Below are positions 45,395-54,334 of a DNA stretch of 64,000 nucleotides, piece after piece. The stretch spans positions 62,001 through 126,000 of the forward strand of contig NZ_JABAIH010000009.1 in assembly GCF_012641395.1 (NCBI RefSeq), written 5' to 3'. The DNA is from Rhizobium sp. P32RR-XVIII. GTDB taxonomy: Bacteria > Pseudomonadota > Alphaproteobacteria > Rhizobiales > Rhizobiaceae. Both the position numbers and the translations under genes were made by a program. Each line of letters begins with the position of its first letter. Position 1 is the first letter of the stretch. The notes under the pieces were generated by a model that saw nothing but the letters and a program-made list of their open reading frames with translations, did not search any database and had not been told where the DNA came from.

Positions 45395-45531
45395 GTTCCG
45401 ATGTTCTCCTCCGGTCGCCGGCGGTCGCGAGGAAGCGACGCTGTTGCGCAGTGCCGACCGGGTCCCACAACCGCCAGCAACCGACCATATCATATGCCGA
45501 AACCAAGATCGAAAATGTGGCCTTCAGCCTC

Positions 45532-47040
45532 TCAGGCGATGTTGCGCAGCCTTGTCGTTTCGGCGTCGACCCTATTTGGGATGAGTTCGAGCGCCAATGC
45601 CAGCTCCTCCGGGGAGTTTACCTTGGCCAGAAGGTAGCGGTCTGGCCGAATGACCGCTGCGGCCGCGCCGGCGAGATGGACGGCGCCATCCCTTGTTTGC
45701 GAGACGCGCAAGATGGTTCCCATGCGCTGGGCCTGCTCGATGAGCTGCCTATCGAGACCGGCGAGGAAGGAATCCGCGAACAAAAAGGAAAAGCCATAGC
45801 CGGTGACATCGTCGGTCAGCGTCCCATCCCGCATGAGCGGCTGGCCGAAAAGCGGTGCGGAATGGCTCAAAAGGCCGGGACCGATCGGCGGATAAACTGA
45901 CTCCATTTTCGCGCCGCCTTCCGCTCTCGGGAAGGCGGCGGTGAGGGCGGAACGCGGGTCCTTTGTGTTGATCAGCCCGCCAAGCCTGACTGCCGTCGCG
46001 ATGAATGTCCGGGCGTTTTCCCGACGCTCGGTGGCGTATGTGCCAAGAAGTGCGGAATCGTGTCCGGCCCGCAGACAGCGGATCAGCTTCCAGCCGAGGT
46101 TGGCGATGTCCCGAATGCCGGCGCACATGCCTTGCCCCATGAAGGGCGGGGTCTGGTGGGCCGCGTCACCTGCGATGAACAAGCGCCCGCGCTGCCACTC
46201 GTCGGCGACCAGGGAATGGAACCAGTAGACGGCCGTGCGTTCGATGTGCGCCTCTTCGGGCGTCACCCATTTCGAGAGAAGCGGCCAGACGTTTTCCGGA
46301 CGGGCAATCGCGGTACTGTCCTCGTCCGGCAGGACGGTCAATTCCCAGCGGCGCCGGTTGTTCGGTCCACGGACGTAGGTCGAGGGGCGGGCGGGATCGC
46401 AATGCTGGAGAGACCAGTCGCCAAGCTCCGGCTTTTCCCCTCTCAGCAGAACGTCCACGACCAGCCACCGCTCGTGGAATCCGAGATCCTCCATGCCGGT
46501 TTCGATGAAACGGCGAATGAATGAACGCGCGCCGTCGCAGCCCACGACGTAGCGGGCGCGAACGCGGCGGATTTGACCGCAGCTCATGTCCTCGTAGCGT
46601 AGGTCCACCCCTTCGTCGTCCTCCTGGATAAAGAAGGCTTCACACCGCGTTTTCAGGGTCACGGCGGGATAGGATTGCAGGCGATCGCGCAGGATATGTT
46701 CAAGGTCCGGCTGGTGCACGCGATAGCTCGAATGCCAGCCCAAAGCCGTCACCTCCGCAGGGCGCGGCCAATCCAGCAGGATAGTGCCGTCGGGATCGAC
46801 GAAGCGCATGCCGACGTTGAGGCGGCACACGGCTTCCAGTTCCTTGGCGATCCCGATCTGCTGGAACGTCCGCATCACCTCGTCGTCAAAATGAACGGCG
46901 CGCGGAAGATGATAGGCGGCATTCTCTCGATCGAGCAACAGTACTCGCACATCGGCTTGCCCAAGGATGTGCGCGAGGGTCGCCCCGACGGGGCCGCATC
47001 CGACGATGATGACGTCGTAATGCGTAATCTCGTGTGTCAT
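45532..47040 (-). CDS. MhpA-like FAD-dependent aromatic monooxygenase
   Basis: Flavoprotein hydroxylase, class A, 502 residues from ATG 47040 (MTHEITHYDVIIVGCGPVGA) with GGAGG upstream. Features are the N-terminal dinucleotide motif GCGPVGATLAHILG, the central VGCDGARSFIRR (DG motif), and the FAD ribityl motif GRLFIAGDAAHQTPPFMGQG. It would add a hydroxyl group to a phenolic ring using NAD(P)H and oxygen, giving a catechol for the next enzyme. Close in plan to 3-(3-hydroxyphenyl)propionate hydroxylase, but about 50 residues shorter. It lies 31 bp downstream of the dioxygenase gene. Confidence 0.88.
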   Translation of the reverse strand: MTHEITHYDVIIVGCGPVGATLAHILGQADVRVLLLDRENAAYHLPRAVHFDDEVMRTFQQIGIAKELEAVCRLNVGMRFVDPDGTILLDWPRPAEVTALGWHSSYRVHQPDLEHILRDRLQSYPAVTLKTRCEAFFIQEDDEGVDLRYEDMSCGQIRRVRARYVVGCDGARSFIRRFIETGMEDLGFHERWLVVDVLLRGEKPELGDWSLQHCDPARPSTYVRGPNNRRRWELTVLPDEDSTAIARPENVWPLLSKWVTPEEAHIERTAVYWFHSLVADEWQRGRLFIAGDAAHQTPPFMGQGMCAGIRDIANLGWKLIRCLRAGHDSALLGTYATERRENARTFIATAVRLGGLINTKDPRSALTAAFPRAEGGAKMESVYPPIGPGLLSHSAPLFGQPLMRDGTLTDDVTGYGFSFLFADSFLAGLDRQLIEQAQRMGTILRVSQTRDGAVHLAGAAAAVIRPDRYLLAKVNSPEELALALELIPNRVDAETTRLRNIA

Positions 47041-47071
47041 GTCTTGTCCTCCCAAAATCAGTGCGGATGCA

Positions 47072-48052
47072 TCAGCGTCCGGAGCGGGCGAGTTCGTTGA
47101 ACAGCCACGGACAATCCGCGACCGGCGGCGCCTGGACGCCCCGAGCCGCCGCGTCCATGCGCATCTCGCGCAGGCGCTTCCTGCCGCCCTCTTCGGACAG
47201 GTAGAGGCGTTCATGTCCCCAGAAGGAAGGGCCGTCGGCGGTTTCGTGCGGTTCCCAGGCCGCTGGATCGATGACCCGGCCGCCCCAGCCGTTTTCGACG
47301 AAGAAGCCCGAGGGGGAATTCGCGTAAAACGACGTCATGTAGTCGTTCGTGTGGCGGCCGAGGGTGTAGGCAATGCAATCCTCTCGTTGCGTGGCGATAT
47401 CATAGCCCTGACCGACGTCGTCCAGGTTCCGGAACTCGACCATGAAATGATGGAAGCCTTGTCCGCCCGAACCGACCATCGCGAAGCTGTGGTGACGACT
47501 GTTGACGTGAAAGAAGTACAGCGCGTAGGGCTGCAGGCCGTAGTCGGTAACGTGGAAATCAAGATTGTCACGGTAGAACGGCATCATGATCTCGATGTTC
47601 CGGACGTGGAGGACTGCGTGGCCCATGCCGACGGGGCCGGTCACGAAACCGGACACCGGTCGCCCCGGAACGAAGGGGTCGGAAGCGATCATCGGCTTCC
47701 AGATCAACTCCACCCGGTTGCCCATCGGGTCGTCGAACAGAATCATGGCCGCGCAGAAGCGTCGGTCGCATTCGGTTCGGGTGGCGTGCCGAACGCGCGT
47801 TCCTGCCTGTTCGAGCCGTTTCCCATAAAGATCGAGGTCGCTTTCGAATTCCACCTCCCACCCCATGCTTGACAGAGTCTCGCCCGGCTCGTTCATAACG
47901 AACAGCCGCTGCATCCGGTCGTCCATACGGAAGGCCAGCTCTTGCGACGAGCGGTCGATGCGCTGCATCCCTAGCAGCCGGCCCGCGAAATCGCCCCAGT
48001 CGGAAAGCTTGTCTGAGCGGATGCCGATGTATCCTAGTGCGTTGATTGCCAC
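47072..48052 (-). CDS. Extradiol ring-cleavage dioxygenase (VOC superfamily)
   Basis: 326 residues in two repeated beta-alpha-beta-beta-beta modules, typical of type I extradiol dioxygenases such as BphC. Metal-binding residues are apparent: His in GHAVLHV (about 145), His in QGFHHFMVEF (about 210), and Glu in GFFVENGWGG (about 265). It opens a catechol ring next to the hydroxyls using Fe(II) and oxygen. It probably acts on the product of the adjacent monooxygenase. Starts 66 bp after the FAH gene, same operon. Intact, cytosolic. Confidence 0.88.
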   Translation of the reverse strand: MAINALGYIGIRSDKLSDWGDFAGRLLGMQRIDRSSQELAFRMDDRMQRLFVMNEPGETLSSMGWEVEFESDLDLYGKRLEQAGTRVRHATRTECDRRFCAAMILFDDPMGNRVELIWKPMIASDPFVPGRPVSGFVTGPVGMGHAVLHVRNIEIMMPFYRDNLDFHVTDYGLQPYALYFFHVNSRHHSFAMVGSGGQGFHHFMVEFRNLDDVGQGYDIATQREDCIAYTLGRHTNDYMTSFYANSPSGFFVENGWGGRVIDPAAWEPHETADGPSFWGHERLYLSEEGGRKRLREMRMDAAARGVQAPPVADCPWLFNELARSGR

Positions 48053-48118
48053 GTTGTCCTCCTCAAGCGGTCCTCTCCCTGCTGCGGAGCGCGGGTGGAT
48101 GGCCGCGCTCCGCAGCCG

Positions 48119-48958
48119 TCAGTTCGCCGACGCAATCGGGTTCGACAGCGTGCCGATTCCGGTGATCTCGACGTCGATGCGGTCGCCCTCGAACATGTAG
48201 AGGGGCGGCGTCCGAAATCGTCCGACGCCGCCGGGCGTACCGGTGGCGATTACGTCTCCTGGCAGTAGCCTTGTGACCGTTGATACGTACTCGATGATTT
48301 CGCCAATTGAGAAGGCGAGGTCCGCAATCGGCGTCGTTTGAACTTCCTGACCGTTCAGAACGGTGCGCAGATGTCCGTTTTCCGGGTTCGGCAGTTCGTC
48401 GGCAGTGACGATCCATGGCCCCATAGAACCGGTATCGTCGAAACTCTTTCCGGACCAGAACTGCGTTGTGTGGCGCTGGAAGTCGCGGATCGTGCCGTCG
48501 TTGAAACAGGAATAACCGAGAATATGTTCCTTGGCTTTCGAGGCGGCAATGTTGCGGCCCGCTTTGCCGATGATGACCGCGAGCTCGCCCTCATAGTCGA
48601 ATTCATCCGAGCAGGCGGGCTTGAGAAGCGGGACGCCGCTCCCGAGCACCGACGAAGGGTAGCGGGTGAAGATCGACGGGTATTTCGGTTTCTCGCGCCC
48701 GGTTTCCTTTATGTGGTTGGCATAATTCAGGCCGACACAGATGATCTTGTCCGGGTTCGGTATGGGCGACAGCAGCATCACATCCGCGAAAGCGAGACCT
48801 TTCGCTTCGACTTCGATTTCGGTGGCCTTGCCCGCAGTGAAGACCAAGCGCAAGTCGGGATAGGATGCACGAAAAGCAGATGTTGCCTCATGAACCCGGT
48901 CTTCCCGGAAAAGGCCATAAGTTCGGCGACCGTCGGTTTCGAAAGATACGAGGCGCAT
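48119..48958 (-). CDS. Fumarylacetoacetate hydrolase family protein
   Basis: 279 residues from ATG 48958 (MRLVSFETDGRRTYGLFRED) with GGAG seven bases upstream. The FAH fold signatures are present: KIICVGLNYANHIKE, FDYEGELAVIIGKAGRNI (metal-binding Glu residues), GYSCFNDGTIRDFQR and ATGTPGGVG. Members hydrolyse, decarboxylate or hydrate ring-cleavage products. It is the first gene of the catabolic operon and should process what the dioxygenase makes. Facing the MFS gene across a 345-bp region with the putative IclR operators. Confidence 0.9.
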   Translation of the reverse strand: MRLVSFETDGRRTYGLFREDRVHEATSAFRASYPDLRLVFTAGKATEIEVEAKGLAFADVMLLSPIPNPDKIICVGLNYANHIKETGREKPKYPSIFTRYPSSVLGSGVPLLKPACSDEFDYEGELAVIIGKAGRNIAASKAKEHILGYSCFNDGTIRDFQRHTTQFWSGKSFDDTGSMGPWIVTADELPNPENGHLRTVLNGQEVQTTPIADLAFSIGEIIEYVSTVTRLLPGDVIATGTPGGVGRFRTPPLYMFEGDRIDVEITGIGTLSNPIASAN

Positions 48959-49040
48959 TGAGTAACTCCAATTTTGACCGTTGACTTGGCGCGATATAAA
49001 CTCCGCCGCCACGCCTCGTGACAATCGCCACGTCCATTTT

Positions 49041-49082
49041 GTCCGCCAGGCGGACACGACGTTATGCGTCCGCCTGGCGGAC
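49041..49082. promoter_or_regulatory. Tandem palindromic operators, probably for the IclR protein
   Basis: Two perfect 15-bp palindromes, GTCCGCCAGGCGGAC (49041-49055) and GTCCGCCTGGCGGAC (49068-49082), 27 bp centre to centre. They lie between the divergent FAH operon and MFS gene. IclR proteins usually bind such inverted repeats in pairs. No other regulator is encoded in the cluster. Confidence 0.75.
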
Positions 49083-49303
49083 GGTTTCGAACTGCCTGTT
49101 TCAAAAGTCGCCGTTTCCACGAACATTGCCGGCGGAGTTACGCTGCGGTGCGCGCTGTCGCGAAAAGGCGAGGACCGCCGGGTGGTGGAGGAACCGCCAA
49201 AACAGCATCAGAGCGTCTGCCGCCTTCGACTAAGAGAGGCGAATGACACTGCGCGTTTCGTTGCGGTTTGTAATTCGCTTGCCCATAGGGAGGTTTAGGG
49301 CTC

Positions 49304-50635
49304 ATGACACTCGATGAATCTATAAAAAACGGGCCGATGCGCCCAGCACAGATCTGGATCTGCCTGATGTGTGTCCTGCTCGCCATGATCGACGGCTACG
49401 AAGTCGTCGCCATGCCGTTTTCGATGCCGACAATTGCGAGGGCCTGGAATCTGCCGAATTCGCAGGTCGGCTATCTTCTGAGCGCCGGCATCTTCGGGAT
49501 GGCGCTCGGAGCCTTGTTCGTGTCTCCGCTCGCAGACAAGATCGGCCGCCGCAGGCACGTGTTGCTCTGCCTCGCCGCCATTACCACGCTGATGGCGGTT
49601 TCGGGTCTTTGCGCTTCATTGTGGCAGCTCGTCGCCGTTCGTGCGGCGGCAGGGCTGTTCATCGGCGCGATGATCTCCAGTCTTAACATCATCGTTTCGG
49701 AGTATTCCTCCGACAGGCGGCGCGGTCTCGTCATGGGACTCTACGGCGCCGGTCTGCCCATGGGTTCCGCCCTGGCCGGTTTCGCAATGGCGCCAATGCT
49801 GAAGTCATTTGGCTGGCAGGCACCCTTCTTCTTCGGCTCTCTCCTAACGGGCGCGATGCTTCTTGTGGTCCTGTTCTATCTTCCTGAATCGATCGAATAT
49901 CTTGTTCATCGCAGGCCCAAGGATGCCCTGAAGACTTATAACCGTATTGCCGCCCGCATGGGGTACGCGCCGGTTGATGTTCTCCCGCAAGCGAGGGCCT
50001 CGTCGGAAAGCCTCACTAAGAAGTCGGGCGTTGGTGAACTCTTGCAGCCACCACTCCTTGCGCGCACGGCCTTTCTTTGGATTGGTTACGCGCTTCTTAT
50101 CTCGTCCTTCTATTTCGCCAACACCTGGACCGCCAAGATTATTTCCGACGCCACGGGCGACGCCTATCTCGGCGTCCGGATCGCCATGCTGATCCAGTTC
50201 GGCGGCGTGCTGGGGGCCGTTCTCTACGGTCTCCTGACGCTTTGGATTAACGGACGGCTCGCGACGATCCTGCTGTTGGTGCTCGGCGGGGTGGCATTCA
50301 CGCTTTATGCCCAGTTCAGCGGCGTCGTCTCTGCCGCCATGATGCTCGCCTTCGTCATCGGCATCTGCGCCAATGGTGGCGTTGCGGCCTTCTACGCCAT
50401 CAGCCCGACAATCTATCCGACGGTGCTGCGCGGCACGGGTGTCGGCCTGATGATCGGCTTCGGACGCGGCGTAGCCATTCTGGCGCCGCTGCTGACGGGA
50501 TACATGCTCTCCAGCTACTGGACGCCCTTCGACGCCTATCGGTTCTTCGCAATCGTCATGGCGCTTTCCGCGGTCGCCACGGTCGGCTTGCACATGACCT
50601 ACAGGAACAGCCGGATCTCCGCGGCCAAAGCGTAA
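49304..50635 (+). CDS. MFS transporter, aromatic-acid/H+ symporter type
   Basis: 443 residues with twelve predicted helices. Motif GYEVVAMPFSMPTIARAW (Asp in helix 1: MIDGYE) and the loop 2-3 motif PLADKIGRRRHVLLC mark the AAHS-type family, which includes MhpT and PcaK. It should import the aromatic acid that the opposite operon degrades. GGAGG lies about ten bases before ATG 49304. Two bases separate its stop from the next start, so it is co-transcribed with the quinone oxidoreductase. Divergent from the FAH operon across the palindromic sites. Confidence 0.88.
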   Translation: MTLDESIKNGPMRPAQIWICLMCVLLAMIDGYEVVAMPFSMPTIARAWNLPNSQVGYLLSAGIFGMALGALFVSPLADKIGRRRHVLLCLAAITTLMAVSGLCASLWQLVAVRAAAGLFIGAMISSLNIIVSEYSSDRRRGLVMGLYGAGLPMGSALAGFAMAPMLKSFGWQAPFFFGSLLTGAMLLVVLFYLPESIEYLVHRRPKDALKTYNRIAARMGYAPVDVLPQARASSESLTKKSGVGELLQPPLLARTAFLWIGYALLISSFYFANTWTAKIISDATGDAYLGVRIAMLIQFGGVLGAVLYGLLTLWINGRLATILLLVLGGVAFTLYAQFSGVVSAAMMLAFVIGICANGGVAAFYAISPTIYPTVLRGTGVGLMIGFGRGVAILAPLLTGYMLSSYWTPFDAYRFFAIVMALSAVATVGLHMTYRNSRISAAKA

Positions 50636-50637
50636 GG

Positions 50638-51651
50638 ATGCTCGACTTGAAACATTGCTCCGAAACTCGAACGATGCGCGCCGTCCGCTGTCCGGCTCCC
50701 GGCGGCCCCGAGGCCATGGTAATCCAGCGTCTGCCGCTGCCTGCTCCCGCAGCAGGCCAGGTGTTGATCAAGGTTCACGTGGCCGGTGTGAATCGGCCCG
50801 ACATTTCTCAAAGGCGCGGCACCTATCCGGTGCCGCCCGATGCTAACCCGACGCTTGGCCTTGAAGTCGCGGGGACGGTCGAGGCGGTCGGAGACGGCCT
50901 TGGGCTGAAACCCGGTCAACGGGTGTGCTCGCTCGTCCACGGCGGCGGTTACGCCGACTACGCGATCGCCGAAGCCGATCAGATCATCGCGCTTCCCGAC
51001 GAGATCGACTTCATCACCGCCGCCGCGCTTCCCGAGGTCGCAATGACGGTGGAATACAACCTGGTTGAACGGGCGGCCCTGAAACGACACGAATGGGTCC
51101 TCATTCACGGTGGCTCGAGCGGCATTGGAAGCCACGCGATCCAGCGTGCCAAGGCGATGGGTGCAAAGGTGGCCGTGACCGCCGGTTCGGACGAAAAATG
51201 CGCTTACTGCCAAACGCTAGGCGCCGACGTGGCCATCAACTATCGCAGCGTTGATTTCGTTGAGGGCATCTCCGAAGCGACCAGGGGGCGAGGGGTCGAT
51301 GTCGTGCTGGACATGGTTGGCGGCGACTATATCGACCGCAATCTCAAGGCGATGGCAGCCGACGGTCGTTGCGCGATCATTTCGCTTCAGGGCGGACGCA
51401 AGATTTCCGCGGATCTGGAGCCGCTTCTACGACGACGCCTGACCCTCGTCGGTTCCACCCTGCGCCCCCTGTCGAAGGCGGAGAAGGCGCGCATCGCAAA
51501 GCTGGTGTCACACGATGTATTGCCGCTCGTTGCGAACAACCATATCCGTTCCTCAGTCGGCAAGACGTTTCCACTGGAAAAGGTTGAGGCCGCCCATCGG
51601 CTGCTTGAGAGTGGCGCGACGATGGGGAAAATTGTCTTGACCGTCGTTTAG
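50638..51651 (+). CDS. NAD(P)H:quinone oxidoreductase, zinc-independent MDR type
   Basis: 337 residues. The medium-chain reductase fold has an N-terminal GroES-like part (GVNRPDISQRRGTYPVPPDA, then LGLEVAGTVEAVG) and a nucleotide-binding domain (ALPEVAMTVEYNLVER, LIHGGSSGIGSHAIQRAKAM, VDVVLDMVGGDYIDRNL). The structural zinc cysteines of alcohol dehydrogenases are absent. It is similar in layout to TP53I3/PIG3-type quinone reductases. It could reduce quinones arising from catechols. Directly follows the MFS gene. A later in-frame ATG at 50674 (MRAVRCPAPG) is an equally likely start. Confidence 0.85.
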   Translation: MLDLKHCSETRTMRAVRCPAPGGPEAMVIQRLPLPAPAAGQVLIKVHVAGVNRPDISQRRGTYPVPPDANPTLGLEVAGTVEAVGDGLGLKPGQRVCSLVHGGGYADYAIAEADQIIALPDEIDFITAAALPEVAMTVEYNLVERAALKRHEWVLIHGGSSGIGSHAIQRAKAMGAKVAVTAGSDEKCAYCQTLGADVAINYRSVDFVEGISEATRGRGVDVVLDMVGGDYIDRNLKAMAADGRCAIISLQGGRKISADLEPLLRRRLTLVGSTLRPLSKAEKARIAKLVSHDVLPLVANNHIRSSVGKTFPLEKVEAAHRLLESGATMGKIVLTVV

Positions 51652-52117
51652 AACGCGACAGGGCTTGCACCAGACCGAAGGCATCGAGGAGAGCACCGCT
51701 GCCGTCGGAAGCTTCTGGATCAGGAGCATGACCGTGTCTTCGCCCTCCCGGTCGATGTCGCGATCCTGAGATCTTAACGATTGAGAGGGACAGCATCGCG
51801 GTTTCGGGTTAGTCTGGCCAGGTTGAGCCGGCAGATCCTGGTCAGGATCGAGAAGGGCGAGCAGAACTCCTTGTGGAGTCCGTCGAGAAGGTCCGCGCCG
51901 CCCGCGTGATCCGGCGCCCTCGCCAGGACCAGAAACGGTAGGATCCGTCCTTCGCGGCTGCCGGCTGTGTTGGCCGCCGTAGCCCGGTGCTGCTGCATGA
52001 TCGAGTCAAGAGCATCGGCGTGCCTGTTCAGCGCCTCGCGGATTATCGCATCGTCACTGTCTGCTGTGGCGTAGAGGGCATCCTCCGGATCCGTTTCGCA
52101 GTCTATGACCATGCAGA
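51652..52117. other. No gene recognised
   Basis: Scattered frames (for example minus-strand 51774-52121) show no motifs. It probably contains the decayed 3' part of the alpha/beta hydrolase relic and other debris. Confidence 0.35.
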
Positions 52118-52513
52118 TCACTGTGCGGCGCAGGTCCAGCCATCTCCAATCGGTACGCGCTGCGGAGCATGTCCCAGAATGCGCCGCTCGGTCAGCCGGG
52201 CGGCGAACGCGTCTGGAAGGGAGACGCGGCGCAGGCCCGCGGCATGCCCGTCGATTGTTGGAACCTGCGAGACGACAGCTTTCAATCGCCGATCGGTCAC
52301 ACCGAAGCCGCGATGATCATGCACCAGCACTACGAAACCAGCTTCTGCGAAGGCTTCCGCGATGGGCTCGATGCCATGATATTTCGTCCCGGCATATCCG
52401 TGCGCCATCGTGATGGCGGGAAGTGGCAGCTTGTGTCCCTCCGGAACGAACAGCCACGCGGAGAGCTCGATTCCTCCCTCGGCGGGGAAGCGTAGGTCGT
52501 GTTTCTTGAACAT
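52118..52513 (-). pseudogene. Alpha/beta hydrolase with internal deletion
   Basis: The N-terminal part MFKKHDLRFPAEGGIELSAW, then TMAHGYAGTKYHGIEPIAEA and VVLVHDHRGFG, is that of dienelactone-hydrolase-like alpha/beta hydrolases. It is followed directly by VTDRRLKAVVSQVPTIDGHA, which in family members lies about 60 residues further on. The missing segment includes the nucleophile elbow (G.S.GG), so the product cannot be catalytic. The tail after GLRRVS is not family-like. It was possibly once the hydrolase of the aromatic pathway. Confidence 0.65.
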
Positions 52514-52805
52514 TGATCGAGTCCTGTTTCAGCGGTTAAGTGAGCCGAGAAGGGGAGCAAGCGCCAGCTCTGCCTCCCTTGTCTGGAATCCTCGTTCGAA
52601 TGCCCTGCGCATCTGCAATTGGGCAGTTTCACCCGCACAAGCTCGCCAAAGAGGTCGGAATCGCATCGGAACTCCTCGATGGGGGCGAGCGTCACTTTGT
52701 TCACACGATCCTTGATCATTTCGCCGCCGGCGGCGGGGAAGCGCGCTATGCGGTGGGCAAGCCGACGCGAAAATCTTCCTTGAAGCTCGGATCTCTCCCG
52801 AGACA

Positions 52806-53625
52806 ATGGCGACATTCGGAGAGGTGGAAATTGCCACGCCTGAGGAGGAAATCTTACCACCATTGCGCAGTCAGGTGGCTAGCCACTCCCCCCAAAAGGC
52901 GAAACGTGTCGCGATTCTCATTCGCAAGCTCTACACCGCCGCGGTAATAAAGAAATGGTGTCTGCGGAACGTTGGGAAAGACATCGAGCAACATAAACTT
53001 CCGAAGCCCAAAGGCCACATGCCATGGCCAGCGGAGTACGTCGAACGGTTTGAGAACTTCCATAAGCTTGGGAGTGCCGCACGCACCCGCCTTCGCGCTC
53101 GCTCGCTTCCTCGGCAACCGGCGCGGTGACGTCGCTCTCGTTTAATGGGGCCAGCTTCACCCTTATCGCTACATCGATGACAGTACCAACGAGGTCCGCG
53201 TTGTGACGGTAGTCGGATTCTGGACGAGCAAAGACGAAAATAACGGCGGAAACGAGTATGTGACGGTGGTCGTTCGTCCCGAGCTTCAAGAAGTGCTGGC
53301 CGCTCTTGATCAGACCAACGGCGGCACCATCCTTAAGACGCACTATGCAAGCCGTTCTCCCGAAGGAGCCTCACGAACCAGAGGGCAGTTTGGTGCGAGC
53401 AAGCAGGTATCCCGCCGGGTTACACCCTAAATGGCCCGCGCACGAGCTACGCCAATGAAATGGCCGAGGGCGGCGCCGATCCTTTCGCCGTCCAAAAAGC
53501 GCTGGGGCATAAAAATATTCGGGACAACTCAGATATATCTCAAGAAGCTTGACGCGACGCCTATGGCTCTACGCGCCGCGGAGGCGGCGGCGCAAATCCG
53601 AAGGATTCGAGAGAGGGAGAAGTAG
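52806..53625 (+). pseudogene. Second tyrosine integrase, decayed
   Basis: Pieces in order across frames: LIRKLYTAAVIKKWCLRNVG, GHMPWPAEYVERFENFHKLG, then after a shift near 53085 ALARFLGNRRGDVALV. A stop follows, then VTVVVRPELQEVLAALDQTN, then LNGPRTSYANEMAEGGADPF and ALGHKNI. Finally, in a third frame, TQIYLKKLDATPMALRAAEA precedes the stop at 53625. This is the core-binding and catalytic part of a phage integrase. The HGLR box is altered to NGPR, so the catalytic His is lost. A tRNA-end-like sequence follows within 100 bp. Confidence 0.7.
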
Positions 53626-53665
53626 TCCAATCCACGAGTCACGTATTGATTCGTTTGTGATTTTC

Positions 53666-53715
53666 TTGGTTAACCCGTTGAGATGGATAATTGGTTAACC
53701 CGTTGAGATGGATAA
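53666..53715 (+). repeat. Tandem duplication of 25 bp
   Basis: TTGGTTAACCCGTTGAGATG followed by GATAA occurs twice in immediate succession (53666-53690, 53691-53715), identical. It lies between the integrase relic and the tRNA-like end. Confidence 0.9.
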
Positions 53716-53719
53716 AAGG

Positions 53720-53736
53720 TGGTGGGCCCGGAGGGA
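53720..53736 (-). other. Possible attachment-site remnant (tRNA 3' end)
   Basis: TGGTGGGCCCGGAGGGA, read on the minus strand, is TCCCTCCGGGCCCACCA. This has the form of a tRNA T-arm/acceptor 3' strand ending in CCA. No complete tRNA is present. Tyrosine integrases use tRNA 3' ends as attachment sites, and a decayed integrase lies 95 bp away. Confidence 0.45.
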
Positions 53737-53748
53737 AACCAAGTTGGT

Positions 53749-54267
53749 TCAGTGAGCTGATAAAAGTGAAGGCTTGGGATGTTGGGCCTTATCACGTTCG
53801 CGAGGTTTATAGTACCCCATCGCGGAAGATGCGGCGCGCCCTCCCGCCAGTTCCGCGCGGCAAGCCTCGCCGAAATCCAGGAGAAAGTTCATCGCGCCGG
53901 ACTGCGCGAGGTCGCGCATTTCAGAGAGCGAGCGATTGGGGGTCAGGTAGGTTTCGACGATCCTCGCCATCGCCAGTTCGGCCGCGTCCACGACCGGTCG
54001 TGATGAAATCAGGCGCATTTGAGCGACCAATGCATAAAGAAGCACTAGGTCCGAGACGTCATCCTTCTGATGGCTTATCGCATCGCCGTAAAGCCGCGTG
54101 GCTTCGGCTATGAAATCCGAAAACAGCTTTTCGCGTTTGGCCACCTCGACCTCGCGATGCTTTTCCCTCACCTGGGACCGATGCGTCATCCAGGCGGTGG
54201 CGAACGAGGCGAGACCTCCGAGTGCGACGCCGGCGAGGCCCATGAGGGCAGAGATGTATGGGTCCAT
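53749..54267 (-). CDS. Membrane-anchored hypothetical protein
   Basis: 172 residues with one N-terminal transmembrane helix (SALMGLAGVALGGLASFATA) followed by a charged helical part (HRSQVREKHREVEVAKREKL) and an all-alpha cytoplasmic domain (FIAEATRLYGDAISHQKDDV ... MNFLLDFGEACRAEL). No catalytic motif. Homologues seem widespread in Rhizobiales as uncharacterised proteins (impression, not verified). Intact and independent of the neighbouring TetR gene by strand and spacing (67 bp). Confidence 0.6.
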   Translation of the reverse strand: MDPYISALMGLAGVALGGLASFATAWMTHRSQVREKHREVEVAKREKLFSDFIAEATRLYGDAISHQKDDVSDLVLLYALVAQMRLISSRPVVDAAELAMARIVETYLTPNRSLSEMRDLAQSGAMNFLLDFGEACRAELAGGRAASSAMGYYKPRERDKAQHPKPSLLSAH

Positions 54268-54334
54268 GAGAATTCTCCTCTCGGATCGAAAGCGGCGCGG
54301 CCGACAAGCTACGTGCCCGGCGTCATCAGTACTT

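Noticed and set aside
49844..50593. 249-codon open frame on the minus strand
   Set aside because: It is antisense to the MFS transporter and strongly charged without motifs.
52330..52863. 177-codon minus-strand frame
   Set aside because: It overlaps the alpha/beta hydrolase relic in another frame and has no recognisable domain.
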